Origin: an uncultured Campylobacter sp.
Lineage (GTDB): Bacteria > Campylobacterota > Campylobacteria > Campylobacterales > Campylobacteraceae
Length of the DNA stretch: 56,228 bases
Reading direction: 5' to 3'
NCBI RefSeq assembly: GCF_938030145.1
Contig: NZ_CALHGM010000038.1
Coordinates: 1-56,228 of the forward strand
The stretch's first letter is position 1. Each line of letters starts with the position of its first letter. The position numbers and the translations under genes were made by a program. Below are positions 44,985 to 53,718 of the stretch, in pieces. The notes beneath the pieces are model-generated. The model had not been told where the DNA came from. It worked only from the letters and a program-made list of their open reading frames with translations, and searched no databases.

Positions 44985-47780
44985 ATGCTCTATTATGAAG
45001 TTGCGGTTTTGGGCGCCAGTCTAAAGCCGCTTACTTACAGTTCAAATTTTAAAATCCCATCATATCAAATCGTATCCGTTCCCGTAAAATCGAGCGTCAA
45101 ATCCGCCGTACTCCTGCGCGAGGTTTCAAAGCCGAGCTTCAAAACTAAGGAAATTTTAGAGATTTTGCAGCTTAAATTCACTCCGTTTCAAAGCATGCTT
45201 GCAAATTTTATCGCTAATTACTATGTTTGCGAAAAGGGCGTTGCATTTGGGATTTTCGAGCCTTCAAGCGAGACGACGCAGGATTTGCGGAATTTGCAGG
45301 AGGATCCTACGACTGAGCGGAATTGCGCTTGCGAGCAAATTCCCGTTAGTGAGTTGGTCTCCGCTTGCAAACAAGCTTCTACCCGCGAACAAAATTTTAT
45401 TTTCGAGCAGGATTCCATCACCACACAAAATTCTACGCTCGATGGGAATTTTAATGCCACACACAATTCCGCCTCAATTCAAAATTCTGAATTGAGGAGG
45501 AATTCTACTACCGCAGAAAATTCTGTTACCGTCATAAATTCCGTCATCGCGCCAAATTCCATGCAAAAGCAAAATTTAAAGCAGGCGCAAAATATTATCT
45601 CGCAAAATTTGGCGTTAAATTCTACCGCCGCACAGAATTCTATCCAAGAGAGGAGCTTTGTCGATGAGCAAAATTCTGTTTCAATCCAAAATTCTACATT
45701 GGCTCAAAATTCCGCTACGACAATAAATTTTGTTGCCGCCCTCGAGCCGACACACAAACAAAATTCCGCCATCGCGCAAAATTCGATCCAAGAGCGGGAT
45801 TTTACTGAGGGAGAGAATTCCATTTCGATTCAAAATCCTACTTCAGCGCAAAATTCCGTCTCAATTCAAAATTCAGACGCCGCGGCACAAAGCCCCATCC
45901 CGACGTCGCTATCCCCGCTTCAAATAGATAAAATTCCAAACCTTACCCCCGCGCAGGAGCAAGCGCGTAAATTTGCCGAAGCTAATGAAACTTCGCTGAT
46001 TTTCGGCGATACCGGCAGCGGCAAGAGCGAAATTTATATCGCGCTGATCGCGCAGGCGCTCGCCGCGGGCAAGCAGGCGCTGTTTTTGATGCCTGAGATT
46101 TCGCTTACGCCGCAGATGACGAAGCGGCTACAGAGCTATTTCGGCGAGCGGCTCGGCGTCTGGCACTCTAAAATTTCGCCCAAAAAAAAGCGCGAAATTC
46201 TAGCGAAATTTAACGCAGGCGAGATCAGGCTCATCGCGGGCGCCCGCTCGGCGCTATTTTTGCCCTTTAGCGATCTGGGCCTCATCGTCGTGGACGAGGA
46301 GCACGACGACAGCTATAAATCCACCGCCGCGCCGCGCCTAAATGCCCGCGACGCCGCAATTTTCGTCGGCAAGAAGCTCGGCATCCGCGTGGTTTTGGGC
46401 TCTGCGACGCCCGCGCTTAGCACCTATGCGAAGCAGCCGCACTTCCGTCTGCGCGGCACCTACTTTAGCAGCGCCAAGCGCTTCATTTTCGACGAGAGCG
46501 AAACGGGGCTGAGCCCTAAAATTTTAACCGAGATCGGCCGCAGCCTCGAAGTGGACAAACAGGCGGTCGTGTTTTTGCCGACGCGCGCGAACTACAAATA
46601 TATGGTCTGCGAAAACTGCGGGCAGATCGTGCGCTGCCCGTTTTGCGCCGTCGGGATGAGCTATCACGCGGATGCTGCGGCGCTGAAGTGCCATTACTGC
46701 GGCTTTAGCACGTTTTACAGGGCGTCTTGCGAAAACTGCGGCGGCGAGGTGATGCAGGCGCGCAAGATCGGTACCGGCGAGCTTGCGGCACAGCTCGCGG
46801 CGCATTTCCCGAGCGCCCGCATCGCAAAATTTGATCGCGACGAGATCACCACGCAGCGCAAGCTTGAGGCGCTGCTAAATAACTTCAACGCCCATAAAAT
46901 CGACATTTTAGTAGGCACGCAGATGCTTAGTAAGGGGCACGATTACCATGGCGTCGATCTTGCGGTGATAATGGGGATCGACGAGCATCTGAGCTATCCC
47001 GATTTTAGGGCGCGTGAAAAGACACTGGCGCTTGCGATGCAGGTGGCTGGCCGCGCGGGCCGCTCGGGACAGGGCAGGGTCGTCATACAGACGCGCCAGA
47101 GCGGCTTTTTTAGGGATTATATCGAAAATTACGATGATTTTTTGCGCGACGAGGCGGAGTTTCGCGAGGGGCTCTATCCGCCGTATATGCGGCTTTTGCG
47201 CGTGCTGATCTCGCATAAAAACGAAAAGGCGGCGAGCGAAATAATGAACGTGGCGCTTGATCTTTTGCGCCGCAAACAGGCGGGAAGTAGCGCGTTTGCA
47301 TCGCATGACGGGCTGAATGCGAGGAGAGCAAATTTAAGCGCTTTAAATTTGCAAAATTCTGCGCAGCAGAGCGGCAAGCAAATATCAAATTTTAAATTTC
47401 AAAGCTCGGATATGCGTGAGGGTGATGTAAATTTAAACCGTCAAAACGCTTCAAATTTAAAAAATGCCGCGCAAATTTCAGCTTGCGACGCAGACGCGGG
47501 TAGCGTAAATTTAAAGCCCGAAAGAAACGGCGCCGCGCAAAATTTTATAAATTTAGCGGCCGAAAATCTTGCCGAAAATTCCGCGCAGCATTTGAAAGAG
47601 AAGGCGAGCGAGAGCTTTGAGATCATCGGCTACGGCAAGGCGGGTATCGCCTATATCGCGTCGAAATTTCGCTTTGAAATTCTGCTGCGCGCTAGCTCGC
47701 ACGTGCCGCTCATTAATGCTGCGCGCACGCTTGAGCATCTGCCCGTCGAGATCGATATGGATCCCGTAAACTTCGGCTAA
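44985..47780 (+). CDS. priA: Primosomal helicase PriA with two in-frame inserts
   Basis: A 931-residue superfamily-2 helicase that restarts stalled replication forks. The Walker A motif (GDTGSGKS, near 341-348), the DEEH box (near 438), the zinc-binding cysteine pairs (CENCGQIVRCPFC … CHYCG … CENCG) and the helicase C-terminal block GTQMLSKGHDYHGV are intact. Campylobacter PriA is normally just over 600 residues. The excess is two low-complexity blocks: about residues 93-312, before the helicase core, and 764-875, inside the C-terminal domain. Both keep the frame and spare the motifs. The start lies 5 bp after the pseudopilin stop. Confidence 0.93.
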   Translation: MLYYEVAVLGASLKPLTYSSNFKIPSYQIVSVPVKSSVKSAVLLREVSKPSFKTKEILEILQLKFTPFQSMLANFIANYYVCEKGVAFGIFEPSSETTQDLRNLQEDPTTERNCACEQIPVSELVSACKQASTREQNFIFEQDSITTQNSTLDGNFNATHNSASIQNSELRRNSTTAENSVTVINSVIAPNSMQKQNLKQAQNIISQNLALNSTAAQNSIQERSFVDEQNSVSIQNSTLAQNSATTINFVAALEPTHKQNSAIAQNSIQERDFTEGENSISIQNPTSAQNSVSIQNSDAAAQSPIPTSLSPLQIDKIPNLTPAQEQARKFAEANETSLIFGDTGSGKSEIYIALIAQALAAGKQALFLMPEISLTPQMTKRLQSYFGERLGVWHSKISPKKKREILAKFNAGEIRLIAGARSALFLPFSDLGLIVVDEEHDDSYKSTAAPRLNARDAAIFVGKKLGIRVVLGSATPALSTYAKQPHFRLRGTYFSSAKRFIFDESETGLSPKILTEIGRSLEVDKQAVVFLPTRANYKYMVCENCGQIVRCPFCAVGMSYHADAAALKCHYCGFSTFYRASCENCGGEVMQARKIGTGELAAQLAAHFPSARIAKFDRDEITTQRKLEALLNNFNAHKIDILVGTQMLSKGHDYHGVDLAVIMGIDEHLSYPDFRAREKTLALAMQVAGRAGRSGQGRVVIQTRQSGFFRDYIENYDDFLRDEAEFREGLYPPYMRLLRVLISHKNEKAASEIMNVALDLLRRKQAGSSAFASHDGLNARRANLSALNLQNSAQQSGKQISNFKFQSSDMREGDVNLNRQNASNLKNAAQISACDADAGSVNLKPERNGAAQNFINLAAENLAENSAQHLKEKASESFEIIGYGKAGIAYIASKFRFEILLRASSHVPLINAARTLEHLPVEIDMDPVNFG
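45262..45920 (+). repeat. In-frame RAATTY repeat insert 1 (priA)
   Basis: About 660 bp with a core such as CAAAATTCT or GAGAATTCC every 18-30 bases, more than 20 cores in all, almost all read as x-AAT-TYN. The product is a run of short QNS/NS-centred units (for example QNSTLAQNSA). No in-frame stop occurs. Confidence 0.8.
47275..47612 (+). repeat. In-frame low-complexity insert 2 (priA)
   Basis: About 340 bp between two conserved strands of the PriA C-terminal domain. It encodes N/A/Q/S-rich sequence with units such as LNLQNSA and AAQNF. Cores are AAATTT/AAATTC in GC-rich spacer, looser than in insert 1. Confidence 0.7.
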
Positions 47781-47919
47781 GCGCGATTTATAAAATTTTA
47801 TTCGCATAAATTTTGTCCATAGAACCTGCAGGATTTGATGTATTGCAACGCTGAATTTTTATGCTTTACCGCCTATCTCATATTAAATCAAAATCAAAAA
47901 ATAATATCAAATTGTTAAG

Positions 47920-47947
47920 TATAATTTAACTTGAGCGAGGATATAAT
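47920..47947 (+). promoter_or_regulatory. Two TATAAT boxes before the effector-like region
   Basis: TATAAT occurs at 47920-47925 and again at 47942-47947 in AT-rich sequence, 49-76 bp before the start at 47996. Either or both could drive the gene at 47996 and the genes after it. Confidence 0.55.
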
Positions 47948-47995
47948 GCATTCATAAAGCTAGTATGATATTTCTCTTTTTGAAAGGAGGACAGA

Positions 47996-48832
47996 ATGCC
48001 TAGATTTGCTTTACTTATAAAATTTACGCTTGTGATCATACTTAGCGTATCGTTTATAGATGCAAACGATACGAACAATACTACTACTGCTATGCCTTGG
48101 ATGTTAGATTCGATTTTATCAAAGGTACGGGATAGAAATATTACTAGAAAGAGCAGTGAAACCAATGCGACTTTTGGTATTACTACTTTTAACAGTAAAA
48201 GCGTGTATTTTTGGCAAATGGATCAAAACGCGACCCTTAAGAAAGAGTATGAAGAGCATTTGGCTAAAGAAAGAGACTTTTGCACCGATTTTTACGACGA
48301 TCTGTTTAAATGGAAAAATATAAGCGCTATCCGCCCTGTAGTTAACGATAGCATAGATTATAATGATCCTGAGCTAAAGCAAAATATGAGTGATTGTTGG
48401 TATATGGATATGAATAGAACGGTTCAAGTAGGGTATCGTGGCAGAGGTTTCACTTTGTATAAGATCGGCGATCATAGGCTTTTATATATAATGTTCTATA
48501 AGTATGCGGAATATAACGTATCGAACAATCTTGCTAAAAATTTAGCCTATATTTTAGATATCAAAGAGTGTACCAAAGCTATAAGGGATTTTAATTATGA
48601 TCCGTATAAAAGTAGGATTCATCTAGAAAATTATAAAAATTATGTGGAAGGCGTTTATTTTAGACCCATTTTTTATGAAGATAGATACTACGCGTTGGAT
48701 ATTGAGAGAAATCTTCCTGGTTTGGGCTTCGGCTTTACTATAAGGCTTAAGGAGATTAAAGATAGTAGGTTGGAGACTAAATGTGAAATATCATATCTGA
48801 TAGATAAAAAGAAATTTTTTACTAAGAAGTAA
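47996..48832 (+). CDS. Exported protein of unknown function upstream of a lysozyme gene
   Basis: A 278-residue protein with a strong ribosome site (AAAGGAGG, 6 bp) and a signal peptide (ALLIKFTLVIILSVSFIDA). The mature part is polar, with four cysteines (near DFCTDF, SDCWYMD, KECTKA and TKCEIS) that could form disulfides in the periplasm. No family is recognised. It lies 3 bp before a (frameshifted) lysozyme gene and two genes before an RTX/VWA gene. A periplasmic immunity protein or lysozyme inhibitor is one attractive idea, but this rests on position alone. Confidence 0.7.
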   Translation: MPRFALLIKFTLVIILSVSFIDANDTNNTTTAMPWMLDSILSKVRDRNITRKSSETNATFGITTFNSKSVYFWQMDQNATLKKEYEEHLAKERDFCTDFYDDLFKWKNISAIRPVVNDSIDYNDPELKQNMSDCWYMDMNRTVQVGYRGRGFTLYKIGDHRLLYIMFYKYAEYNVSNNLAKNLAYILDIKECTKAIRDFNYDPYKSRIHLENYKNYVEGVYFRPIFYEDRYYALDIERNLPGLGFGFTIRLKEIKDSRLETKCEISYLIDKKKFFTKK

Positions 48833-48835
48833 ATC

Positions 48836-49595
48836 ATGCAAACGCATTCAGTTGGTTCGAGAGATACCTATTTAACAGAGTTAAGAGAGTTTTATAATAG
48901 GTGCAGAAGGCTTTAGAAGTAGAGTATATTTGGATGATAATGGGAATTTAACCATAGGTTATGGCTATAATATAGATAGTAGTAATTTCATTTCAGACTT
49001 TTTAAACGCTGGAATAAATTTAACACAGGAACAAATCAATGGTTTGAATGAGTTAATAAGGAATAGAAACTTAAATTCCTATAATTCGAATCCAAATAGT
49101 ATCACTATTAATGAAGAAGAGGCGGATGCTCTATATAATACAATAATCGAAAGCAGATTTGAAGTGCCTGTACTAGCTAAATTTAATGAAACAAGAGCTA
49201 ATGAACTTGAAAATACTGAAGAATTGATTGCTTTGGTAAGCCTAGCTTATAATGGTGGAGTAAATGAAATGATAGGACCTAATTTGACTGCCGCTATTAA
49301 TGATGAAGACAATGATGGAGATAGGGTTGTGGCATGGTATGAAATCAGATATGCTAGTAATAAAATAAAATTTGATCCAGAAACTGGTACCTATTATAGG
49401 CATAATGGTATACAAAATAGGCGTACTGCAGAATCTGATAAATTCAAATTATATGACGATGAGAGCAATGTAGGAGATAATGAGGCTAAACATGTCATTA
49501 GTTTTTTAGAGAAAAAACGAGCTCATATAACCGAGTATTTGGAGGATTGCTATAGAAAGGGAAAAGATGAGAATCGTAATTATAGAAGAGACTAA
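48836..49595 (+). pseudogene. GH24 (phage-type) lysozyme, frameshifted
   Basis: Two frames combine into a lysozyme of about 250 residues. The first starts at an ATG at 48836 and reads to a TAG near 48914. The second, open from about 48892, carries IGAEGFRSRVYLDDNGNLTIGYG, in which the first Glu is the catalytic acid of GH24 enzymes and GYG the following hallmark. Removing one T from the TTTT at 48891-48895 fuses them. In the second frame a stop precedes the Glu and the first usable start (TTG at 48930) lies after it, so the gene as it stands cannot make an active enzyme. The rest (ALVSLAYNGG and the C-terminal helices) is normal. Confidence 0.75.
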
Positions 49596-51803
49596 TTGAA
49601 TATCAAACTTACCCCCGCTATAAATTGGTTAGTTGGGAAATTTGGAGATGGACAGATCAATGCGGCTGACATTATAGGCAATCGTGGGAAAATTCTCGTC
49701 GGTCAGGGTGTTGGAAATAATGCTGACGAAGTTTATGCTGATCGAAATGGAAATTTCAACGATACGATAACGGGTACTAATAGAAATGATCTGATATTCG
49801 GCGAGCGAGGAAATGATACTATAAATGCCGAAGACGGCGATGATGTCATATACGGCGGAGAAGGCAGTGACACGCTAAACGGTGGTAATGGCTACGATAT
49901 ATATCATGCGGATGAGAATGACACGATAAACGATTCCGATGGCAGTGGCAAAGTATATTTGAGCGAGACTAAACTAAAAGGCGGAAGGTTTATAAAAGAG
50001 CAATCGCACGGAAATATCGAAATTTATAAAAGCAATGACGATTCTATAACTTATGAGTATAATACTTCCACGAAGGTATTGAGCGCGAACGGTCTAAAGA
50101 TAAACGATTTCGACAATAACGAGTTAGAGATAAATTTGCAAAAAGAGCAGTCGAATGAATTCTCCATACTTAGTGATACTACGGGCTCGATGGGCGGGGC
50201 GATAAGCTCGGTAAAATCCCAAGCAAAAGAGATCATAAAAACCGCCTTTGCTAGAGATAAAAATACTAAGGTAGGGGTATTTGGTTATAACGATCCTGGC
50301 GTTCAGACTTTTACCAATCTCACGAATGATCAAAACGCGATAATGTCCGCTATAAACTCTCTTTACGCAGATGGCGGAGGCGATACGTCAGAGATGACTT
50401 GGCACGGGATTTATAATGCCGCAAATTCTAACTGGAGCGAATACTCCGTAAAAAGAATTTTCGTTTTCGGCGATGCTCCCGCGAAGGACAATGAGTTCAA
50501 ATCTAAAGCAATGGCGGCGCTTTTGCCCAATAAACCAAGAGCGGTAGCAAGAAGTTTAAGTGCAGCAAACGCGCTTTATGGCAATAATCACAGTGATTTA
50601 AATAATATTCAGGTCTTTACGATTCAAACGGGCGGTGGTGAAGATGTGGCGGCGGAATTTAAAGAATTAGCCGAATCCACCGGCGGCGGCTATGTAAATA
50701 TGACAAACTCGGGCTATACATCCGTGGCGGATGCTCTTTTTGACGCTATGAATACAGGTACTTCCAAAAATGAAACCATTGTCGGCAATGAGAAAAACAA
50801 TATCATAAACGGCAAGGGCGGGGATGATGTACTAGAAGGAAGAGAAGGAAGCGATACCTATGTTTTTGAAGAAAATTTTGGTAAAGATACGATAATAGAA
50901 ACCAACAAGGAAAATAAAGACAAAAATATCATAGATATGTCCGCCTTCAGTTTAAAAGATGTCGTTTTTAGACAAAATAAAAATGATGTCGTCGTAAATA
51001 GGTCAAAATTTGACACGGTCACTATAAGAGATTTTTATTCAGAGGAAGAGAAGATATCGCAGATCAAATTTAAAGATGTAACGTTGGGCTATGAAGAGAT
51101 CAAAGAGATAACTGCGCTTCAAAGCAACAAAGAGGTCGTTAAATTTGCAAATAAAGGCGAGAATAAGCTAAAAGCTTTACTGAAAAAAGTATTTTTCAAA
51201 GCTGATGATGAAACCGCTACGACGATAAAAGGTGGTGTAAGAAGCGATGCGCTAGTGGGATCAAATTTGAACGATAAAATTTACGGAGGTCTCGGGCACG
51301 ATACGCTCATCGGCGGGAAGGGTGATGATTATTTAGACGGCGGCTTGGGTAACGATAAATACATATTTTGCAAGGGAGACGGCAAAGATATTATTAAAGA
51401 TTGTGGCGGAAAAGATACTTTGATATTAAAAGATATAAATCAAAACGAGCTTAAATTATCTAAAGATAAAAACGATTTGATTTTGAAATTTAAAGAAGGA
51501 AGCGATCAAATTATAATAAAGGATCATTTCAAGCGAAGCTTAGGATACAATCACAGGCTCGAAAATATTAAATTTGCAGACGGCGCGCAGATGAATTACA
51601 AACAGATCGAAGATATTGTTCGCGCTGGCGAATATGCCGGTGGGTTTAAACAAGCAAGTTTCTTGAAAAACGATTATTTTGTGCCACAAGATACAGTAAA
51701 TAAAATTATCGAGCAGTTAAATTCGTACGCCGATAATTCGCAAGCATTAGAATTTATGTCAAATAATGCGCAAAAAGATAATATTCAAATTTATATGAGC
51801 TAG
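49596..51803 (+). CDS. RTX protein with von Willebrand factor A domain
   Basis: A 735-residue protein with an unusual layout. RTX nonapeptides at about residues 60-108 come first. A von Willebrand A domain (about 185-385) follows, with the metal site DTTGSMGG and a GYVNMTNSGYTSV end. More RTX blocks lie at about 395-425 and 545-600. The C-terminal tail QDTVNKIIEQLNSYAD…ALEF…NIQIYMS also ends the RTX gene at 13805-20865. It should be exported by type I secretion and act in adhesion or contact. It starts at a TTG directly after the lysozyme stop codon and in the same frame, with only a weak ribosome site, so it may once have been fused to, or coupled with, the lysozyme. Confidence 0.85.
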   Translation: MNIKLTPAINWLVGKFGDGQINAADIIGNRGKILVGQGVGNNADEVYADRNGNFNDTITGTNRNDLIFGERGNDTINAEDGDDVIYGGEGSDTLNGGNGYDIYHADENDTINDSDGSGKVYLSETKLKGGRFIKEQSHGNIEIYKSNDDSITYEYNTSTKVLSANGLKINDFDNNELEINLQKEQSNEFSILSDTTGSMGGAISSVKSQAKEIIKTAFARDKNTKVGVFGYNDPGVQTFTNLTNDQNAIMSAINSLYADGGGDTSEMTWHGIYNAANSNWSEYSVKRIFVFGDAPAKDNEFKSKAMAALLPNKPRAVARSLSAANALYGNNHSDLNNIQVFTIQTGGGEDVAAEFKELAESTGGGYVNMTNSGYTSVADALFDAMNTGTSKNETIVGNEKNNIINGKGGDDVLEGREGSDTYVFEENFGKDTIIETNKENKDKNIIDMSAFSLKDVVFRQNKNDVVVNRSKFDTVTIRDFYSEEEKISQIKFKDVTLGYEEIKEITALQSNKEVVKFANKGENKLKALLKKVFFKADDETATTIKGGVRSDALVGSNLNDKIYGGLGHDTLIGGKGDDYLDGGLGNDKYIFCKGDGKDIIKDCGGKDTLILKDINQNELKLSKDKNDLILKFKEGSDQIIIKDHFKRSLGYNHRLENIKFADGAQMNYKQIEDIVRAGEYAGGFKQASFLKNDYFVPQDTVNKIIEQLNSYADNSQALEFMSNNAQKDNIQIYMS

Positions 51804-51859
51804 CTTATTTGCATAGTGTGAATGGTTATGACAAGCGAGTATAAATTTGGACAGATCTT

Positions 51860-51896
51860 ATAAATTCAGCGAGATTAATATTCTCGCTGAATTTAT
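51860..51896 (+). terminator. Strong hairpin terminator after the RTX/VWA gene
   Basis: A perfect 15-bp stem (51860-51874 with 51882-51896; core TTCAGCGAGA) around a 7-base loop, followed by ATTTTAT. It lies 57 bp after the RTX/VWA stop and is AT-flanked on both sides, so it could work in both directions. Confidence 0.85.
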
Positions 51897-51960
51897 ATTT
51901 TATAATCCTCATTTAGTAGAATTTATATGCTATAGATTTAGCTTACCGTTCTTCGATATA

Positions 51961-52147
51961 CAGCGCCTACTCCTCATTTCCTTCCGTTCGTACGATCAGG
52001 CTTTTTGGAAGGCGGAATTTCTCGATGATCTCACACTCTTTGGCGCGCATCTGTCCGTCGTCGCTTTCGTGGTCGTAACCTAGCACGTGCAGCAAGCCGT
52101 GCGTAAAAAGTAACGCCGTCTCGTCATCCCTGTCGTGCCCAAGCTGC
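51961..52147. repeat. Direct repeat, left copy (187 bp)
   Basis: Matches 53532-53718 at an offset of 1571 bp with about 97% identity. A short, more diverged match (AGCTTACCG and neighbours) continues outside its left end. The two copies enclose a segment of decayed small genes. Confidence 0.88.
51967..52147 (-). pseudogene. Duplicated 3' end of ybeY
   Basis: This minus-strand stretch encodes the last 59 or so residues of YbeY, including the zinc motif HGLLHVLGYDH and the same ending (RLPKSLIVRTEGNEE) as the intact gene at 53538. It has no start and no N-terminal half. At the DNA level 51961-52147 matches 53532-53718 with only about five or six differences, so the duplication is recent. Confidence 0.88.
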
Positions 52148-52461
52148 ACGGCATCAAAATACCGCTAAGCCTAAAGATATATAAAATAGATAGCGAGCAG
52201 AATAAATTTAGGCTCGGAAAAGAGTATTTTTATTATAAACTAAAACCCGTGTTTGCAGGCATAAAGAATTTACGCTCCGCGTATATGCAAACAAGTATTT
52301 ATATAGGTGAGAAACACTATGGCACAAGTAGTGCGACAATCGCTTACATACCCCTACAAAAGGGCATATATAAGGTAGAATTAGAGAATTTACGAGATTT
52401 GCCTATTTTTTCGAATGTAGAAATTTATTTTACTACGAAAGATAGCGGTCTTAAATATTAA
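52148..52461 (+). pseudogene. C-terminal remnant of an unknown protein
   Basis: About 104 codons of protein-like sequence (…FRLGKEYFYYKLKPVFAGIKN…, TIAYIPLQKGIYKVELENL) begin exactly where the ybeY repeat ends. The only in-frame start is a GTG inside that repeat, so the original 5' part is missing. No family recognised. It looks beta-rich and could be the tail of a periplasmic or lipoprotein immunity-type protein, but that is a guess. Confidence 0.55.
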
Positions 52462-52751
52462 GAAGGCCGCAAGAAAAGGTATTTGATAATTGCGATGTAG
52501 AAGCTAGCTCGTACAAACCTTTGTTTCTAGGCTTTTTATTTCGCGTTTGTAATAAAAATATTAAGCAGCATTTAATCCGTCGCACAATACAATATATCTT
52601 TATATCGTTTGAAATTTAATGAAAATGCAGTTAGATTTTGTGCGCCCATTCGCACTTTGCGGATATCGAGGGTAGCCGCTAAGTCTAATTACCGAACTTG
52701 CGATAGCATGCGCTTTTTGGGCTACCATCTATGTTTATTTAAAGGAACACA

Positions 52752-53321
52752 ATGAAAAATCCGCTTCGTTACGTGGATTATTGTAATGATTTAATAAAAT
52801 TCGGCTTTGCTAAAAAGCATAATTTTTTAGCGATGATTGCCGTATTTTCTATGGTTTTTATGCCTATATGTTTTTTGGCTGCTTATGCAGTTGCACCTAG
52901 TGAGAAGTCCTTGCGGAATCCATATATTTTTTCCGGAACAGTAGAGTAATTTTCCAGATTTCATAGTTATAAAAGCGGTAATGGTTGCAAGATATCCGTA
53001 GCGGGAAATGGCAAAATCTTTTCTTGGGAATTTATCGACTTTCATATTGATACAAATAAATACGACTATCAAGAAAAATACTTTTGTGATTTTATATTTA
53101 GCAGATACATTAATAATAAATGCGTAATCTTAAAAATGATAAATCTTCATATCGTAGAATTTGGAGATTGTGATAATAAAGTAATCATCGAAGTTGATCT
53201 TAGGCAAAATTTCTTTGAACAAAAACTCTTTTTATTCAGCGGAATTATCTTGGCGCTAGTTTTATTTTTTACATTTTTTCAACTAAATAAAGCATATAAA
53301 AATTCATTAAAAGGGGCATAA
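52752..53321 (+). pseudogene. Two-helix membrane protein interrupted by a stop codon
   Basis: An ATG at 52752 with AAAGGA 6 bp upstream begins a protein with one membrane helix (residues 25-50). A TAA stops it at 52947-52949. The same frame continues for 124 more codons with a soluble domain and a second membrane helix (LFSGIILALVLFFTFF), ending at 53321. Without the stop it would be a 189-residue inner-membrane protein with a periplasmic domain between two helices. No family recognised. Confidence 0.65.
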
Positions 53322-53323
53322 AT

Positions 53324-53401
53324 ATGTCGTATAACGTTTCCGCAATGTCTGATGCGATAAGAATTCTACTTAAAAATACGTGCAGGAATTCATTCTGCTA
53401 A
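53324..53401 (+). pseudogene. 5' fragment of an unknown gene
   Basis: An ATG with AAGGGG upstream, 2 bp after the previous reading frame, opens a 25-codon frame (MSYNVSAMSDAIRILLKN…) that quickly stops. It looks like the start of a gene cut off at the right edge of the duplicated segment. It could also be a chance frame. Confidence 0.35.
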
Positions 53402-53531
53402 CGTCAAATAAACTTTTTCAATATATATCGCAAAATTTTTCTCACTCATGCCTCGACACTTCAAATTTATTGCTCGAATATAAACTTTACTTCGTGATCC
53501 ATATAGAGCTTACCGCGCAGCTTGCTATCCG

Positions 53532-53718
53532 CAGCGCCTACTCCTCGTTTCCTTCCGTTCGTACGATCAGGCTTTTTGGAAGGCGGAATTTCTCGATGAT
53601 CTCACACTCTTTGGCGCGCATCTGTCCGTCGTCGCTTTCGTGGTCGTAACCTAGCACGTGCAGCATGCCGTGCGTAAAAAGTAGCGCCGTCTCGTCATCC
53701 GTGCCGTGCCCAAGCTGC
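53532..53718. repeat. Direct repeat, right copy (187 bp, within ybeY)
   Basis: This is the original copy, forming the 3' end of the intact ybeY. See the left copy at 51961-52147. Confidence 0.88.

Noticed and set aside
51847..52083. Plus-strand 78-codon reading frame after the RTX/VWA gene
   Set aside because: It runs antisense through the duplicated ybeY end and has no ribosome site.
53380..53649. Plus-strand 89-codon reading frame beside ybeY
   Set aside because: It overlaps the ybeY 3' end on the opposite strand and has no start signal or recognisable domain.
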